From: Candidatus Nitrotoga sp. CP45
Lineage (GTDB): Bacteria > Bacteroidota > Bacteroidia > Flavobacteriales > Flavobacteriaceae
Assembly: GCA_943329165.2 (NCBI GenBank)
Contig: CALQCV020000015.1
Location: 1-16,381 of the forward strand
Reading direction: 5' to 3'
DNA length: 16,381 bases
Position 1 is the stretch's first letter; the number at the start of each line of letters is the position of its first letter. Below are positions 1-6,794 of this stretch, piece by piece. A program made the translations under genes and the position numbers. The notes under the pieces were generated by a model, which worked only from the letters and a program-made list of their open reading frames with translations, was not told the DNA's origin and did not search any database.

Positions 1-85
1 AGTACTTGTATAGTTTGAACGAAGTCTTGCTATACTGTTCTATTCTTTCGAAGAGCTTTTCAATCGTAGCGGCGCTATTTTCCAT
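1..85 (-). CDS. Holin-like (DUF1469-type) membrane protein, N-terminus only
   Basis: The minus strand opens with an ATG at 85 and runs in frame to the window edge, giving 28 residues that begin MENSAATIEKLFERIEQYSK and continue with TSFKLYKY. An acidic amphipathic start followed by a Y-x-K-T-[ST]-x-x-L-Y-K stretch is how the cytoplasmic N-termini of the phage-holin-like DUF1469 proteins of Bacteroidota usually look, and these genes commonly sit just downstream of a YtxH gene, as here (gap 30 nt). The transmembrane part lies outside the window, so the family call rests on a short stretch and on context. It is the last visible gene of the minus-strand stress island. Confidence 0.55.
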   Translation of the reverse strand, partial: MENSAATIEKLFERIEQYSKTSFKLYKY

Positions 86-115
86 AATAGTGTAAAAAAA
101 TTTAGAATAAAGATT

Positions 116-355
116 CTATTTTTCTTGATGATCGGTGGCAAATTCTTTTGCCTGGTCAAGAACGTCTTCATATTTAGTGGTAACCGTATTGTAAACATTC
201 TCAAACTTGTTTTTCAAGTCTTTTTTTAAATTATTCCCTTTTTTCATAATTCTTTTTCTTGTTTTAGTTCCTTTTGCTGGCGCAAAAAGAATTCCGGCTA
301 TAGCTCCAACAGCTACACCACTTAAAACACCTAATACAACATTGTTATTCTTCAT
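116..355 (-). CDS. YtxH domain-containing small membrane protein
   Basis: This 79-residue protein has one hydrophobic, glycine-rich segment at about residues 6-26 (VLGVLSGVAVGAIAGILFAP) followed by the A-P-x-x-G-x-x-T-R-x-x-I sequence that marks the YtxH family, then a lysine-rich, helical, probably coiled-coil tail. It should sit in the inner membrane with the charged tail in the cytoplasm. YtxH proteins are linked to general stress in Firmicutes (YtxH is in the sigma-B regulon of Bacillus); the biochemical role is unknown. It lies 34 nt after the lmo0937-type gene and 30 nt before the holin-like gene, so the three small membrane proteins may be co-transcribed. The ATG start is preceded by an A-rich stretch rather than a clear Shine-Dalgarno site, as is normal in this group. 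Confidence 0.85.
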   Translation of the reverse strand: MKNNNVVLGVLSGVAVGAIAGILFAPAKGTKTRKRIMKKGNNLKKDLKNKFENVYNTVTTKYEDVLDQAKEFATDHQEK

Positions 356-389
356 GATTTTTTTGTTTTTTTTTGATTATTTATTGTTT

Positions 390-542
390 TTAAAGTCTTC
401 TTCCTTGTATCACTTTTAATAGAATAGCTATGATTGCTATCACTAATAAAATGTGGATAATATTTCCGGCGCTGTATGCAAAATATCCAATAGCCCACAA
501 AATAATGAGAATAACGGCAACAGTATAAAGTAAATTGTTCAT
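390..542 (-). CDS. lmo0937-type 50-residue membrane peptide
   Basis: The frame from ATG 542 to TAA at 390 encodes 50 residues: MNNLLYTVAVILIILWAIGY followed by a short A-x-S-A-G-N-I-I-H turn and a second hydrophobic helix ending in K-V-I-Q-G-R-R-L. Two membrane helices joined by a short loop with the W-A-I-G-Y-F and G-x-x-I-H-[IL]-L-L-V motifs are the hallmark of the lmo0937 family of tiny membrane proteins, which is widespread in bacteria and often found in stress or envelope clusters; no function is established. Its 20-nt leader (543-562) is almost the same as that of the hypothetical gene at 1143-1361, which suggests duplication or shared translation control. Confidence 0.85.
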   Translation of the reverse strand: MNNLLYTVAVILIILWAIGYFAYSAGNIIHILLVIAIIAILLKVIQGRRL

Positions 543-730
543 GATAATTTATTTTAGGGATTACTAATTTAATTTTGATATTCCATAAAGTTACTATCTA
601 ATAGGTCAATCCTTATTATACAATTCGCAGTTATACTTGTAGAATTCACACTTTTTAGTTACTCTTATTTTGTGGATTACTTCGTAATTAATTTAATTTC
701 TAAACGTTTAATTCAATAGCGGTAACCGTT
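543..730 (-). promoter_or_regulatory. 188-nt intergenic leader of the small membrane-protein genes
   Basis: No open frame of interest is present. Reading the minus strand, a TTGACC at about 610 is followed by TAACTTTA near 590, a one-mismatch match to the Bacteroidota TAnnTTTG box but at too short a spacing (13 nt) for the usual TTG-N17-23 layout. A clean housekeeping promoter is therefore not visible. A short palindrome CGGTTACCG lies just after the stop of the upstream gene but has no T-tract, so it is not a good terminator. Confidence 0.25.
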
Positions 731-1111
731 TTATAAATTTTCTAATAAGAAATAATTGGACACAAAATCATTTTGCTGATTAGAGTTCATTTTATTAGTT
801 TTCTTGATTATAATTTTAATATTATAAAATCGATTGTCATCTGCTATTGAGTCAAATAATTCTTTTGCAACTTCGAGTTTTCCAAAAAGAAGTACTTCAT
901 TATAATACAAGATACTTTCACTAAGCTTCTTAAAATAATCCTTTTGTGAATAGGGTTCTTTGTATTCAATGTGGTTTATATCTTGATGATTAAGTTCCTT
1001 GTGTTTAAACAAATTAAACGATGAATTCACAAATTTCACTTTTAAAAGATCAAGTGTAAATTCAATCAGGTTTGCCGATTTGTTTTCCATGTATATTCCT
1101 AACTTTTTCAT
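731..1111 (-). CDS. Small eRF1/baeRF-like protein, copy 2
   Basis: From the ATG at 1111 the protein has 126 residues beginning MKKLGIYMENKSANLIEF. It is a clear paralogue of the protein at 8484-8870: both have KK[LI]GI[WY]M at the start, Y-x-K-L in the middle, E-V-[LI]-L-F-G followed by [AK]KELF, and a C-terminal K-x-T-[ND]-K-M-x-x-x-Q-Q-x-x-F-V. The pattern of a beta strand with an LFG turn followed by a helix and then K-x-T-D-K-M resembles the C-terminal domain of eRF1-like proteins in bacteria (baeRF, 'translational machinery protein'), but I could not test this; function is unknown. An in-frame TTG at 1120 would add three residues, but the ATG lines up with the paralogue. This copy has LFGK where the other has LFGP and is more diverged. 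It follows the 72-residue hypothetical gene by 31 nt. Confidence 0.75.
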   Translation of the reverse strand: MKKLGIYMENKSANLIEFTLDLLKVKFVNSSFNLFKHKELNHQDINHIEYKEPYSQKDYFKKLSESILYYNEVLLFGKLEVAKELFDSIADDNRFYNIKIIIKKTNKMNSNQQNDFVSNYFLLENL

Positions 1112-1142
1112 AATTTTCAATAAAAATAAAAGGGTTCTAGAA

Positions 1143-1361
1143 TTATTTTACAGCTACTTCATGAGTTGCATCATATTTTTTCAGCATAGAATCCAACGAA
1201 TTGTAATAATCTAGCATTATTTTATTTGTCATTTCCGGAGTGGCCACATCGGGAATGGTGACTACCATTTCATTCAAATAGTTTGACAATTCGGGATAAT
1301 CATTTCTAATTTTCATTGTGATATTTAGAATGGCTTCATTAAGATCATTTTTTAATTCCAT
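1143..1361 (-). CDS. Hypothetical 72-residue protein
   Basis: I do not recognise this protein. It begins MELKNDLNEAILNITMKIRN, is acidic to neutral, has no signal peptide or membrane segment, and is predicted by eye to be mostly helical with one short V-V-T-I-P strand in the middle. It ends in D-A-T-H-E-V-A-V-K. The ATG start is preceded by a leader (1362-1381) that matches that of the lmo0937-type gene in 17 of 20 positions. It lies upstream of the eRF1-like copy 2 and downstream of the large MCE-ending operon, with 201 nt in between, so it likely starts a new transcript. Confidence 0.65.
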   Translation of the reverse strand: MELKNDLNEAILNITMKIRNDYPELSNYLNEMVVTIPDVATPEMTNKIMLDYYNSLDSMLKKYDATHEVAVK

Positions 1362-1562
1362 GATAATTCATTTTAAGGGTTAAAAAAGCACCATGTTTTT
1401 ATGTATTTTTTACTGCTACTGTCGTTTAAGGCAAACAGCATTTTCATTTTTGTAGTATTTAAATTAGTATTCATTACTCTGCAAATTTCAATACTCTTTC
1501 TGAGTATTTTGTTACACTATATCTATTGAATGTTTCAAGATTCACATCCAGCTGTACTTGAT
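1362..1562 (-). promoter_or_regulatory. 201-nt intergenic region between the MCE operon and the 72-residue gene
   Basis: The stretch likely contains the end of the long operon and the promoter of the next unit. A weak inverted repeat ATACTC/GAGTAT (1491-1507, 5-nt loop) is present but has no T-tract. There is no TAnnTTTG box on the minus strand. A 33-codon open frame (1473-1474 down to 1373) lies here but has no features of a real protein. Confidence 0.3.
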
Positions 1563-2285
1563 TTATTTTTTCTTTTTTTCGAGCCTTTTTTCTAGTTCCT
1601 TTTTCTTTTTCTCTTGCTCTCTTTTCTTTTTGTTAAAATAGCCTCGAAGTAAAAAGTTATGTTTCGCGGCTTCCATATTTTCATTTAATCCTTTGGAAGC
1701 GTGTTGGATATTAGTTAGCGTAGCATCAAGCGATTTGCCCATTTTATCGTCATTAACCAGTTTTGAAAGCATGCTATTTTTATTGTTCATTTTAGTAGTG
1801 AATTCAGCGAGTTGATAGGTAATGACTTGAGCATTATCTACGCTTACTTTTACACTTTTCATGATGTCTTCTATTTCAATTGCTTTTGTAGAAGCAATGA
1901 TATCATTGTTTTTTACACATTTTTTTGATTTTGTACCAGGTGAAATGGTGAGCACTTTGTCACCCATTAATCCGTCAGTTCCAATACTTGCCATAGCATC
2001 AGTTTTTATATACTTTTGAACCTCTTCTTTTATTATAAAAACAACAACAACAGCTGAGTCTGAAACAAATTCTATTTGAGTTATTGTACCGATATTTATT
2101 CCGGAAAATCTAACATTATTCCCAATTTTGAGACCGCTCACATTTTTAAAATGCGATTTTAATTGATATGTTTCTGTAAATAGATTTCTGTTTTTTCCGA
2201 TGTAGTATGTTGTTATTACTAAAAGAAAAATCCCAATGATAACAAACATTCCTAATTTCCATATGTATCCTGATTTTTTTATCAT
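1563..2285 (-). CDS. MlaD-type MCE domain lipid-transport protein
   Basis: This 240-residue protein is the periplasmic substrate-binding part of an MCE/Mla ABC transporter that moves phospholipids between membranes. A single N-terminal membrane anchor (about 9-29) is followed by the MCE domain (about 36-115), with the family signs F-K-N-V-S-G-L-K-I-G-N-N-V-R-F-S-G-I-N-I-G near residues 46-66 and A-S-I-G-T-D-G-L-M-G-D-K at 99-110. A helical tail carries FLLRGYFNKK (211-220), a motif common in Bacteroidota MCE proteins, and ends in a highly charged Lys/Glu stretch. It is the last gene of the probable ten-gene operon, 12 nt after the ATPase. No MlaB- or MlaC-like gene is present. It is shorter than many MCE proteins of this phylum (often 300 or more residues). 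Confidence 0.92.
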   Translation of the reverse strand: MIKKSGYIWKLGMFVIIGIFLLVITTYYIGKNRNLFTETYQLKSHFKNVSGLKIGNNVRFSGINIGTITQIEFVSDSAVVVVFIIKEEVQKYIKTDAMASIGTDGLMGDKVLTISPGTKSKKCVKNNDIIASTKAIEIEDIMKSVKVSVDNAQVITYQLAEFTTKMNNKNSMLSKLVNDDKMGKSLDATLTNIQHASKGLNENMEAAKHNFLLRGYFNKKKREQEKKKKELEKRLEKKKK

Positions 2286-2297
2286 AGTTTCTCTATT

Positions 2298-3035
2298 TTA
2301 AATAAAAAAGGAGCGAACCCATTCATCCTTACTTTTTTTTAACCCTGCATAAGTACCTTCGGCATGAATGACTCCATCTTTTAAAATCATAATTCGCTTG
2401 CCTGTTAATTTGGCACAATCTATATCGTGAGTAATCACTATGGATGTGGTTTTATATTTCTTTTGTATAGACAGCATCAATTCACTTATTTCTCTTGCCG
2501 TTATAGTATCCAATCCTGATGTTGGTTCGTCATACAAGATAATTTCCGGTCTTATAATTAATGTTCTTGCCATTCCAATTCTTTTTCGCATTCCACCTGA
2601 AAGTTCAGCTGGCATTTTATCAATAGCTTGTATCAGACCAACGTTTTCGAGTGCTTCATTTATTTGAATTTCAATCGCTTCTTTTGAAATATCTTTGGTA
2701 TGATGTTTTAATGTAAAAGTCAAATTTTGTCGCACTGACATTGAGTCATATAGAGCTCCGTTTTGAAACATAAATCCAATTCTGACTCTTAATTTGTTCA
2801 GTTCTCTATTGTTTAGTTTTATAATATCAGTGCCAAAGACTTTAACAACTCCTTTATCAACTGGAACTAACCCAACAAGACATTTTATAGTTACTGATTT
2901 TCCCGAACCGGAACGACCCAATATCACCAAAGTCTCACCATTAGCAACAGAAAGTGTAACACCTTTGAGTACTTCATTTTCTCCAAAAGCTTTGTGTATA
3001 TTAGAAATGTCGATGACAGGAATTGCATTTTTCAT
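2298..3035 (-). CDS. MlaF-type ABC transporter ATPase
   Basis: This 245-residue cytoplasmic ATPase powers the MCE lipid transporter encoded on both sides of it. All ABC motifs are present: Walker A GRSGSGKS (40-47), Q-loop glutamine at 91, signature LSGGM (145-149), Walker B IILYDE (165-170), D-loop SGLD (173-176) and the H-loop histidine in ITHD (203). The LSGGMRKRIGMAR sequence and FQNGALYDSMSV are typical for the MlaF subfamily. The gap to the permease gene upstream is 6 nt and to the MCE gene downstream 12 nt, which supports co-translation of the complex. Length is normal for the family. Confidence 0.93.
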   Translation of the reverse strand: MKNAIPVIDISNIHKAFGENEVLKGVTLSVANGETLVILGRSGSGKSVTIKCLVGLVPVDKGVVKVFGTDIIKLNNRELNKLRVRIGFMFQNGALYDSMSVRQNLTFTLKHHTKDISKEAIEIQINEALENVGLIQAIDKMPAELSGGMRKRIGMARTLIIRPEIILYDEPTSGLDTITAREISELMLSIQKKYKTTSIVITHDIDCAKLTGKRIMILKDGVIHAEGTYAGLKKSKDEWVRSFFI

Positions 3036-3041
3036 TCTGTT

Positions 3042-3800
3042 TTAAAAAAATAAATCTGTTATTTGTACTGCCAACATATCAATAATAAAAATAGATAACG
3101 AAGCAGAAACCACTGCAGAGTTTGCTGCAATTCCAACACTTGCTGTTCCATTGGAAGCATTGAATCCTTTATAACATCCAATCAGTCCAATAAAAAATCC
3201 GAAAAAGAAAGTTTTTATAACAGCTGGGAACACATCCATAAATTCTAAATTCTCAAACACATCAGAAAAATAGCGATACAAACTAATACTTCCATGAATA
3301 TTATAGCCAATATAGCCACCAAAAATCCCAATACAATCAGCATATAATACTAAAATCGGCACCATTAATGTGGTTGCCAAAATTCTAGTTACCACTAGAT
3401 ATTTATATGGATTGACAGCCGAAACTTCCATAGCGTCAATTTGTTCCGTTACTTTCATGGACCCTAATTCGGCTCCAATCCCCGAAGCTATTTTTCCAGC
3501 GCAAATAAGAGCAGTAATAACCGGAGCTATTTCTCTGATAAGCGAAAGAGAGACCATACTTGGCAGCCAAGTTTCAGCTCCGAATTTTGCCATAGTTGGC
3601 CTAGATTGAATGGTGAGCACTAAACCCATAATAAAAGCGGTAATACTAATCAATGGCAATGATTTATAACCAACGGCATAACATTGTCTTAGAAACTCAT
3701 TAATTTGAAATGGTGGTATTAAAACTTCCTTAAAAAACCTTGCAGTAAATAAGGAAATAGTGCCAGTTTCAGAGAAAATATTTTTCAGTCCTACTATCAT
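3042..3800 (-). CDS. MlaE-type ABC transporter permease
   Basis: From the ATG at 3800 this is a 252-residue membrane protein, close to E. coli MlaE (260). It has several membrane helices and the conserved cytoplasmic coupling segment: SLIREIAPVITALICAGKIA is followed by S-G-I-G-A-E-L-G-S-M-K-V-T-E-Q-I-D-A-M-E-V-S-A-V-[ND]-P, the permease signature of the MlaE family. A TTG at 3839 in the same frame would add 13 residues and overlap the Dps gene by 28 nt; the ATG, 11 nt after the Dps stop, is the better start. It is the membrane pore of the transporter completed by the next two genes. Confidence 0.92.
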   Translation of the reverse strand: MIVGLKNIFSETGTISLFTARFFKEVLIPPFQINEFLRQCYAVGYKSLPLISITAFIMGLVLTIQSRPTMAKFGAETWLPSMVSLSLIREIAPVITALICAGKIASGIGAELGSMKVTEQIDAMEVSAVNPYKYLVVTRILATTLMVPILVLYADCIGIFGGYIGYNIHGSISLYRYFSDVFENLEFMDVFPAVIKTFFFGFFIGLIGCYKGFNASNGTASVGIAANSAVVSASLSIFIIDMLAVQITDLFF

Positions 3801-3811
3801 ATATTTATAGT

Positions 3812-4282
3812 CTAGCTTAAATAACGTCTTAAAACCCAAGCCATAGTTTCATGTTGTTGTAAAATTTTTGTAAGCAAATCCGCTGTGCCGGCATCATGGT
3901 TATCGATAGAAATTAAATCAATATCCTTTCTAATTTCTGTGATTAGAAATTCATTGTCAGACAATAGTTCCTTTATCATTTCTTTTTGCTGAGGATATTT
4001 GTTTTCATACTCAATAAGTCGTGTGTAGGAACTAAATTCTTTCATAGTACCTATGGTTTTGCTTCCCAATTTGTTAATTCTTTCTGCTATTTCATCTATG
4101 ATCTCTTCAAATTCTCTGTATTGAGTTTCGAATAGTTTGTGCAACTCCATAAAACTATTTCCAACAATATTCCAGTGAAATTTTCTAGTTTTGATATATA
4201 GAGTCATTTCATCTGACAATACAGTTGATAGTATAAAGGCACTTTTCTTTAGGTTAGTTTCTGAGATTCCAATTTTGGGCAT
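3812..4282 (-). CDS. dps: Dps-family DNA-binding miniferritin
   Basis: From ATG 4282 the product has 156 residues, the usual Dps size. The ferroxidase residues fall on the canonical spacing (all five sites shifted by +5 from Listeria Dps): H36 in KFHWNIVG, H48 in FMELHKLF, E52 where most members have Asp, and D63 and E67 in IDEIAER. The C-terminal DAGTADLL and HETMAWVLRRYL are typical for Bacteroidota Dps. The protein should form a 12-subunit shell that oxidises iron with peroxide and protects DNA. The frame stays open 39 codons further upstream (to 4399), but that stretch is not Dps-like and overlaps another small ORF, so it was left out. It lies between the small basic ORF and mlaE-like gene, which points to oxidative or starvation stress for the whole operon. 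Confidence 0.93.
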   Translation of the reverse strand: MPKIGISETNLKKSAFILSTVLSDEMTLYIKTRKFHWNIVGNSFMELHKLFETQYREFEEIIDEIAERINKLGSKTIGTMKEFSSYTRLIEYENKYPQQKEMIKELLSDNEFLITEIRKDIDLISIDNHDAGTADLLTKILQQHETMAWVLRRYLS

Positions 4283-4304
4283 TATGATCATAACATTAAA
4301 TTTG

Positions 4305-4454
4305 TTATATGGCATCTTTATCACCAAATTCATTGAATTTCTTTCTGATATTTTGTTTTGAATATGGCGATTTATTCCTAGTATCTGCCACTTTAGCATA
4401 TTTACTTGGTTTAGTTTTTTTAGACGTTGTTTTTTGTTTATTTAAGTAAGACAT
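4305..4454 (-). CDS. Small lysine-rich protein, 49 residues, hypothetical
   Basis: An ATG at 4454 opens a 49-codon frame ending at TAA 4305. The product begins MSYLNKQKTTSKKTKPSKYA and ends in N-I-R-K-K-F-N-E-F-G-D-K-D-A-I; it is very basic at the front with an acidic end and no membrane segment. I do not recognise it. Support for a real gene is positional: it starts 11 nt after the glycosyltransferase stop and ends 22 nt before the best Dps start, exactly filling the gap in a tightly packed operon. The low-complexity basic N-terminus suggests nucleic-acid binding, but that is a guess. Confidence 0.5.
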   Translation of the reverse strand: MSYLNKQKTTSKKTKPSKYAKVADTRNKSPYSKQNIRKKFNEFGDKDAI

Positions 4455-4465
4455 CGGTATATGAT

Positions 4466-6793
4466 TTAAATTGAAATATGTTTCAATTGTTTGTTTGCTT
4501 TTAAAGGTTTTTTAAGAACTCCTTTACTTGTTTTGTGAATCCTATCATTGGATGTATTAAAATACTTCTCTAAAGTCAGCCTTGCCATCAAATAGCTAAC
4601 AGTTGATTCTGCTCCTTGATTTAAATTAATATAATCTTCTTCTAAACCATCATAACAGCCACCTGTACAAGGATTATAAATAGTTTGGTTCAGATGATTT
4701 TTTCCTAAAAACCAGTCGAATGCTATTTTCATTTTTTTTAAATACTTTTCATCTTTAAAAGCATCATAAAATTTACTTAATGCCAAAATAGTGTAGGCAA
4801 CATCTATTGGTTGTTCGCCACCAATTTTTTCTTTACTTATTTCCTCTTCATTATGCATCCATCCTTTGTTTGAAATTACCCTGATGCCATCTTCAGTAAA
4901 TATTTTAGTAATTAAAAAATCAAAAGAATCTATAGCAATTTTCTTGTAAACAATATTATTTGTTGTTAAATAGGCACAGAGCATAGCTTCCGGTAAAATA
5001 CTATTGCCATATGTTAGATAGCTTTCATACCATTGCCATTTATCATTAGCTTCGTGCTTATACATTTGTACCAATTTATCGGCTAAATGTTTTACTAGCA
5101 TCAAATTAGATTTTGATTTAAATTTTTTGTTAGTGTAATAAATTCCTTTAATGATAAATCCCATTGCTCTTGGCGAGTGAATATTTAGCACATTGGATAA
5201 TGATAACTTCATTATTGCCTCTGCTTCTTCAATTAAATCTTCTGGCAAAATATCACTTAGAGAGATTAGATAGCCCAAAGCCCAAATGGCTCTTCCATTA
5301 GAATCAGACAGATTGGTTTCATTATTTTGTTTGGTAAATTTTTTCTTTTTATCTATATAATTCAAAAAGTATCCTTCACCATGCAAACATTGTTTTATAA
5401 AGTTGAAGTATAGTTTTATGTAAGCAAAATCAGTCTGACTTTTACTAATTGCAAAATGTTTACACATTGCCACCAAGGCTCTTGCATTATCATCTAAAGT
5501 ATAACCAGATTCCAAATCAGGTTTGTTTATTTTAGAGAATTGAATCATACCAAAATCAGTGGTTAGTTTCTCTAAATGATTAAGATTTACATCGGGTAAT
5601 TTATATTCTAAATTTAATTTGTTTCCAGTAATGGCATCAAAAAGTAAAGCATGTGCAATAGCGGAATTTTCCCATGCAGTTGGTGCTAATTTATGAATTG
5701 CATTTGCTGAAATTCGAGCACAGTAGGCTTCATTTTCTAAAAGTTCAATTACTTTTCGAGCCAACTGTTTTGGGTTTTCAAAATCTACTATTATTCCAGT
5801 TTCATTTTGCAAAACTTCCTTAGCATGAGGAATAGGAGTAGAGATTATTGGACATCCACAGCTCAAGGCATAAGAGAATGTTCCGCTAACTGCCTGATTT
5901 CGGTCTTTAGAAGTGAAAAGATAAATATCCGTCAATTGCAAATATTCTAGTAAATTTGGTAGAGGTAAATACTGATTAATAAATTTGACGTTGTATTCTA
6001 AATGTAGCGCTTTAATATATGATTCTAGAGAATTACGATATTGTTCTTCTTCTTCTTTGATAACATTAGGATGGGTTTTTCCAATGACTAAAAAAAGCAC
6101 GTCAGGATATCTTTTTACAATTATTCGTAAAGCGCTAATGGTAGTTTCAATGCATTTGCCAGAACTTAATAGTCCGAAGGTAGCCAATATTTTTCTGCCA
6201 GTTAAATTATACTTTTCTTTTAAAATGTCTTTGTCTAAATGCCCAACAAGATGAGTTCCATGAGGTATTACAGCTATTCTTTCAGCGTTAATTCCATAAT
6301 CGTTGGTTAGTAGTGTAGCCGAAGTATTGGTCATTACAATAATGGATTTCGCAATATCATCTATGCTTTTAACAGACTTTTTTAGTGCATCATTCGGATT
6401 CGGTAAAACAGTATGAAAAGCAACAGCTATTGGTTTGTTAAGTTTTTTTAAAAATTCTATAAAATCAATTTCATTGTTTTTGAATAATCCAAATTCATGT
6501 TGTATCAAAATCATTTGAATTGTTTCATTTTCATTGATTTTTTTAGCTATTTCGATATAAGATTCTGAGTTATTCGTTTCTAGAATATATTTTACTTCTT
6601 TTGAATACAAATGTTTTTCATCTTTAAGTTCTAAGGCACATATGTTTATTTTGAATGATTTTTCAAATTTATTTTTTACTGCAACAATTAGATCTTGTGA
6701 ATAGGTCGCAATGCCACATTCTCTGGGAGGATATGAGGTAATACATAGAATTTCGGGCAAGTAATCATTCATATTTTGACTTTTATTTTTCAT
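4466..6793 (-). CDS. GT4 glycosyltransferase with C-terminal (alpha/alpha)6-like domain
   Basis: The 775-residue protein has two parts. Residues about 12-390 form a GT-B, GT4-type transferase: YPPRECGIATYSQDL (21-35) in the N-lobe, IPHGTH (176-181), and the C-lobe sugar-nucleotide site around NQAVSGTFSYALSCGCPIIS (299-318) followed by T-P-I-P-H-A-K-E-V-L. Residues about 400-745 look like an (alpha/alpha)6 toroid: TLDDNARALVA (432-442), DSNGRAIWALGYL (497-509), EQPIDVAYTILAL (660-672) and QGAESTVSYLMARL (726-739). Such fusions occur next to GH130 genes in several phyla. The donor and acceptor cannot be read from sequence; a GDP-mannose-linked role is plausible because of the GH130 neighbour, whose stop lies one nucleotide before this ATG. 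No signal peptide, so cytoplasmic. Confidence 0.85.
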   Translation of the reverse strand: MKNKSQNMNDYLPEILCITSYPPRECGIATYSQDLIVAVKNKFEKSFKINICALELKDEKHLYSKEVKYILETNNSESYIEIAKKINENETIQMILIQHEFGLFKNNEIDFIEFLKKLNKPIAVAFHTVLPNPNDALKKSVKSIDDIAKSIIVMTNTSATLLTNDYGINAERIAVIPHGTHLVGHLDKDILKEKYNLTGRKILATFGLLSSGKCIETTISALRIIVKRYPDVLFLVIGKTHPNVIKEEEEQYRNSLESYIKALHLEYNVKFINQYLPLPNLLEYLQLTDIYLFTSKDRNQAVSGTFSYALSCGCPIISTPIPHAKEVLQNETGIIVDFENPKQLARKVIELLENEAYCARISANAIHKLAPTAWENSAIAHALLFDAITGNKLNLEYKLPDVNLNHLEKLTTDFGMIQFSKINKPDLESGYTLDDNARALVAMCKHFAISKSQTDFAYIKLYFNFIKQCLHGEGYFLNYIDKKKKFTKQNNETNLSDSNGRAIWALGYLISLSDILPEDLIEEAEAIMKLSLSNVLNIHSPRAMGFIIKGIYYTNKKFKSKSNLMLVKHLADKLVQMYKHEANDKWQWYESYLTYGNSILPEAMLCAYLTTNNIVYKKIAIDSFDFLITKIFTEDGIRVISNKGWMHNEEEISKEKIGGEQPIDVAYTILALSKFYDAFKDEKYLKKMKIAFDWFLGKNHLNQTIYNPCTGGCYDGLEEDYINLNQGAESTVSYLMARLTLEKYFNTSNDRIHKTSKGVLKKPLKANKQLKHISI

Positions 6794-6794
6794 G

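Noticed and set aside
1373..1474. 33-codon open frame on the minus strand
   Set aside because: No signal, no recognisable pattern and it ends inside the leader of the next gene; probably chance.
1491..1507. ATACTC/GAGTAT hairpin as terminator of the long operon
   Set aside because: Only 6 bp, low GC and no T-tract on either strand.
3801..3839. TTG start for the MlaE-like permease
   Set aside because: It would overlap dps by 28 nt and add 13 residues; the ATG at 3800 gives the usual length with an 11-nt gap.
4283..4399. 39-codon N-terminal extension of the Dps frame
   Set aside because: It is not Dps-like, would give a 195-residue protein, and overlaps a better-placed 49-codon ORF in another frame. 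The ATG at 4282 gives the normal family length.
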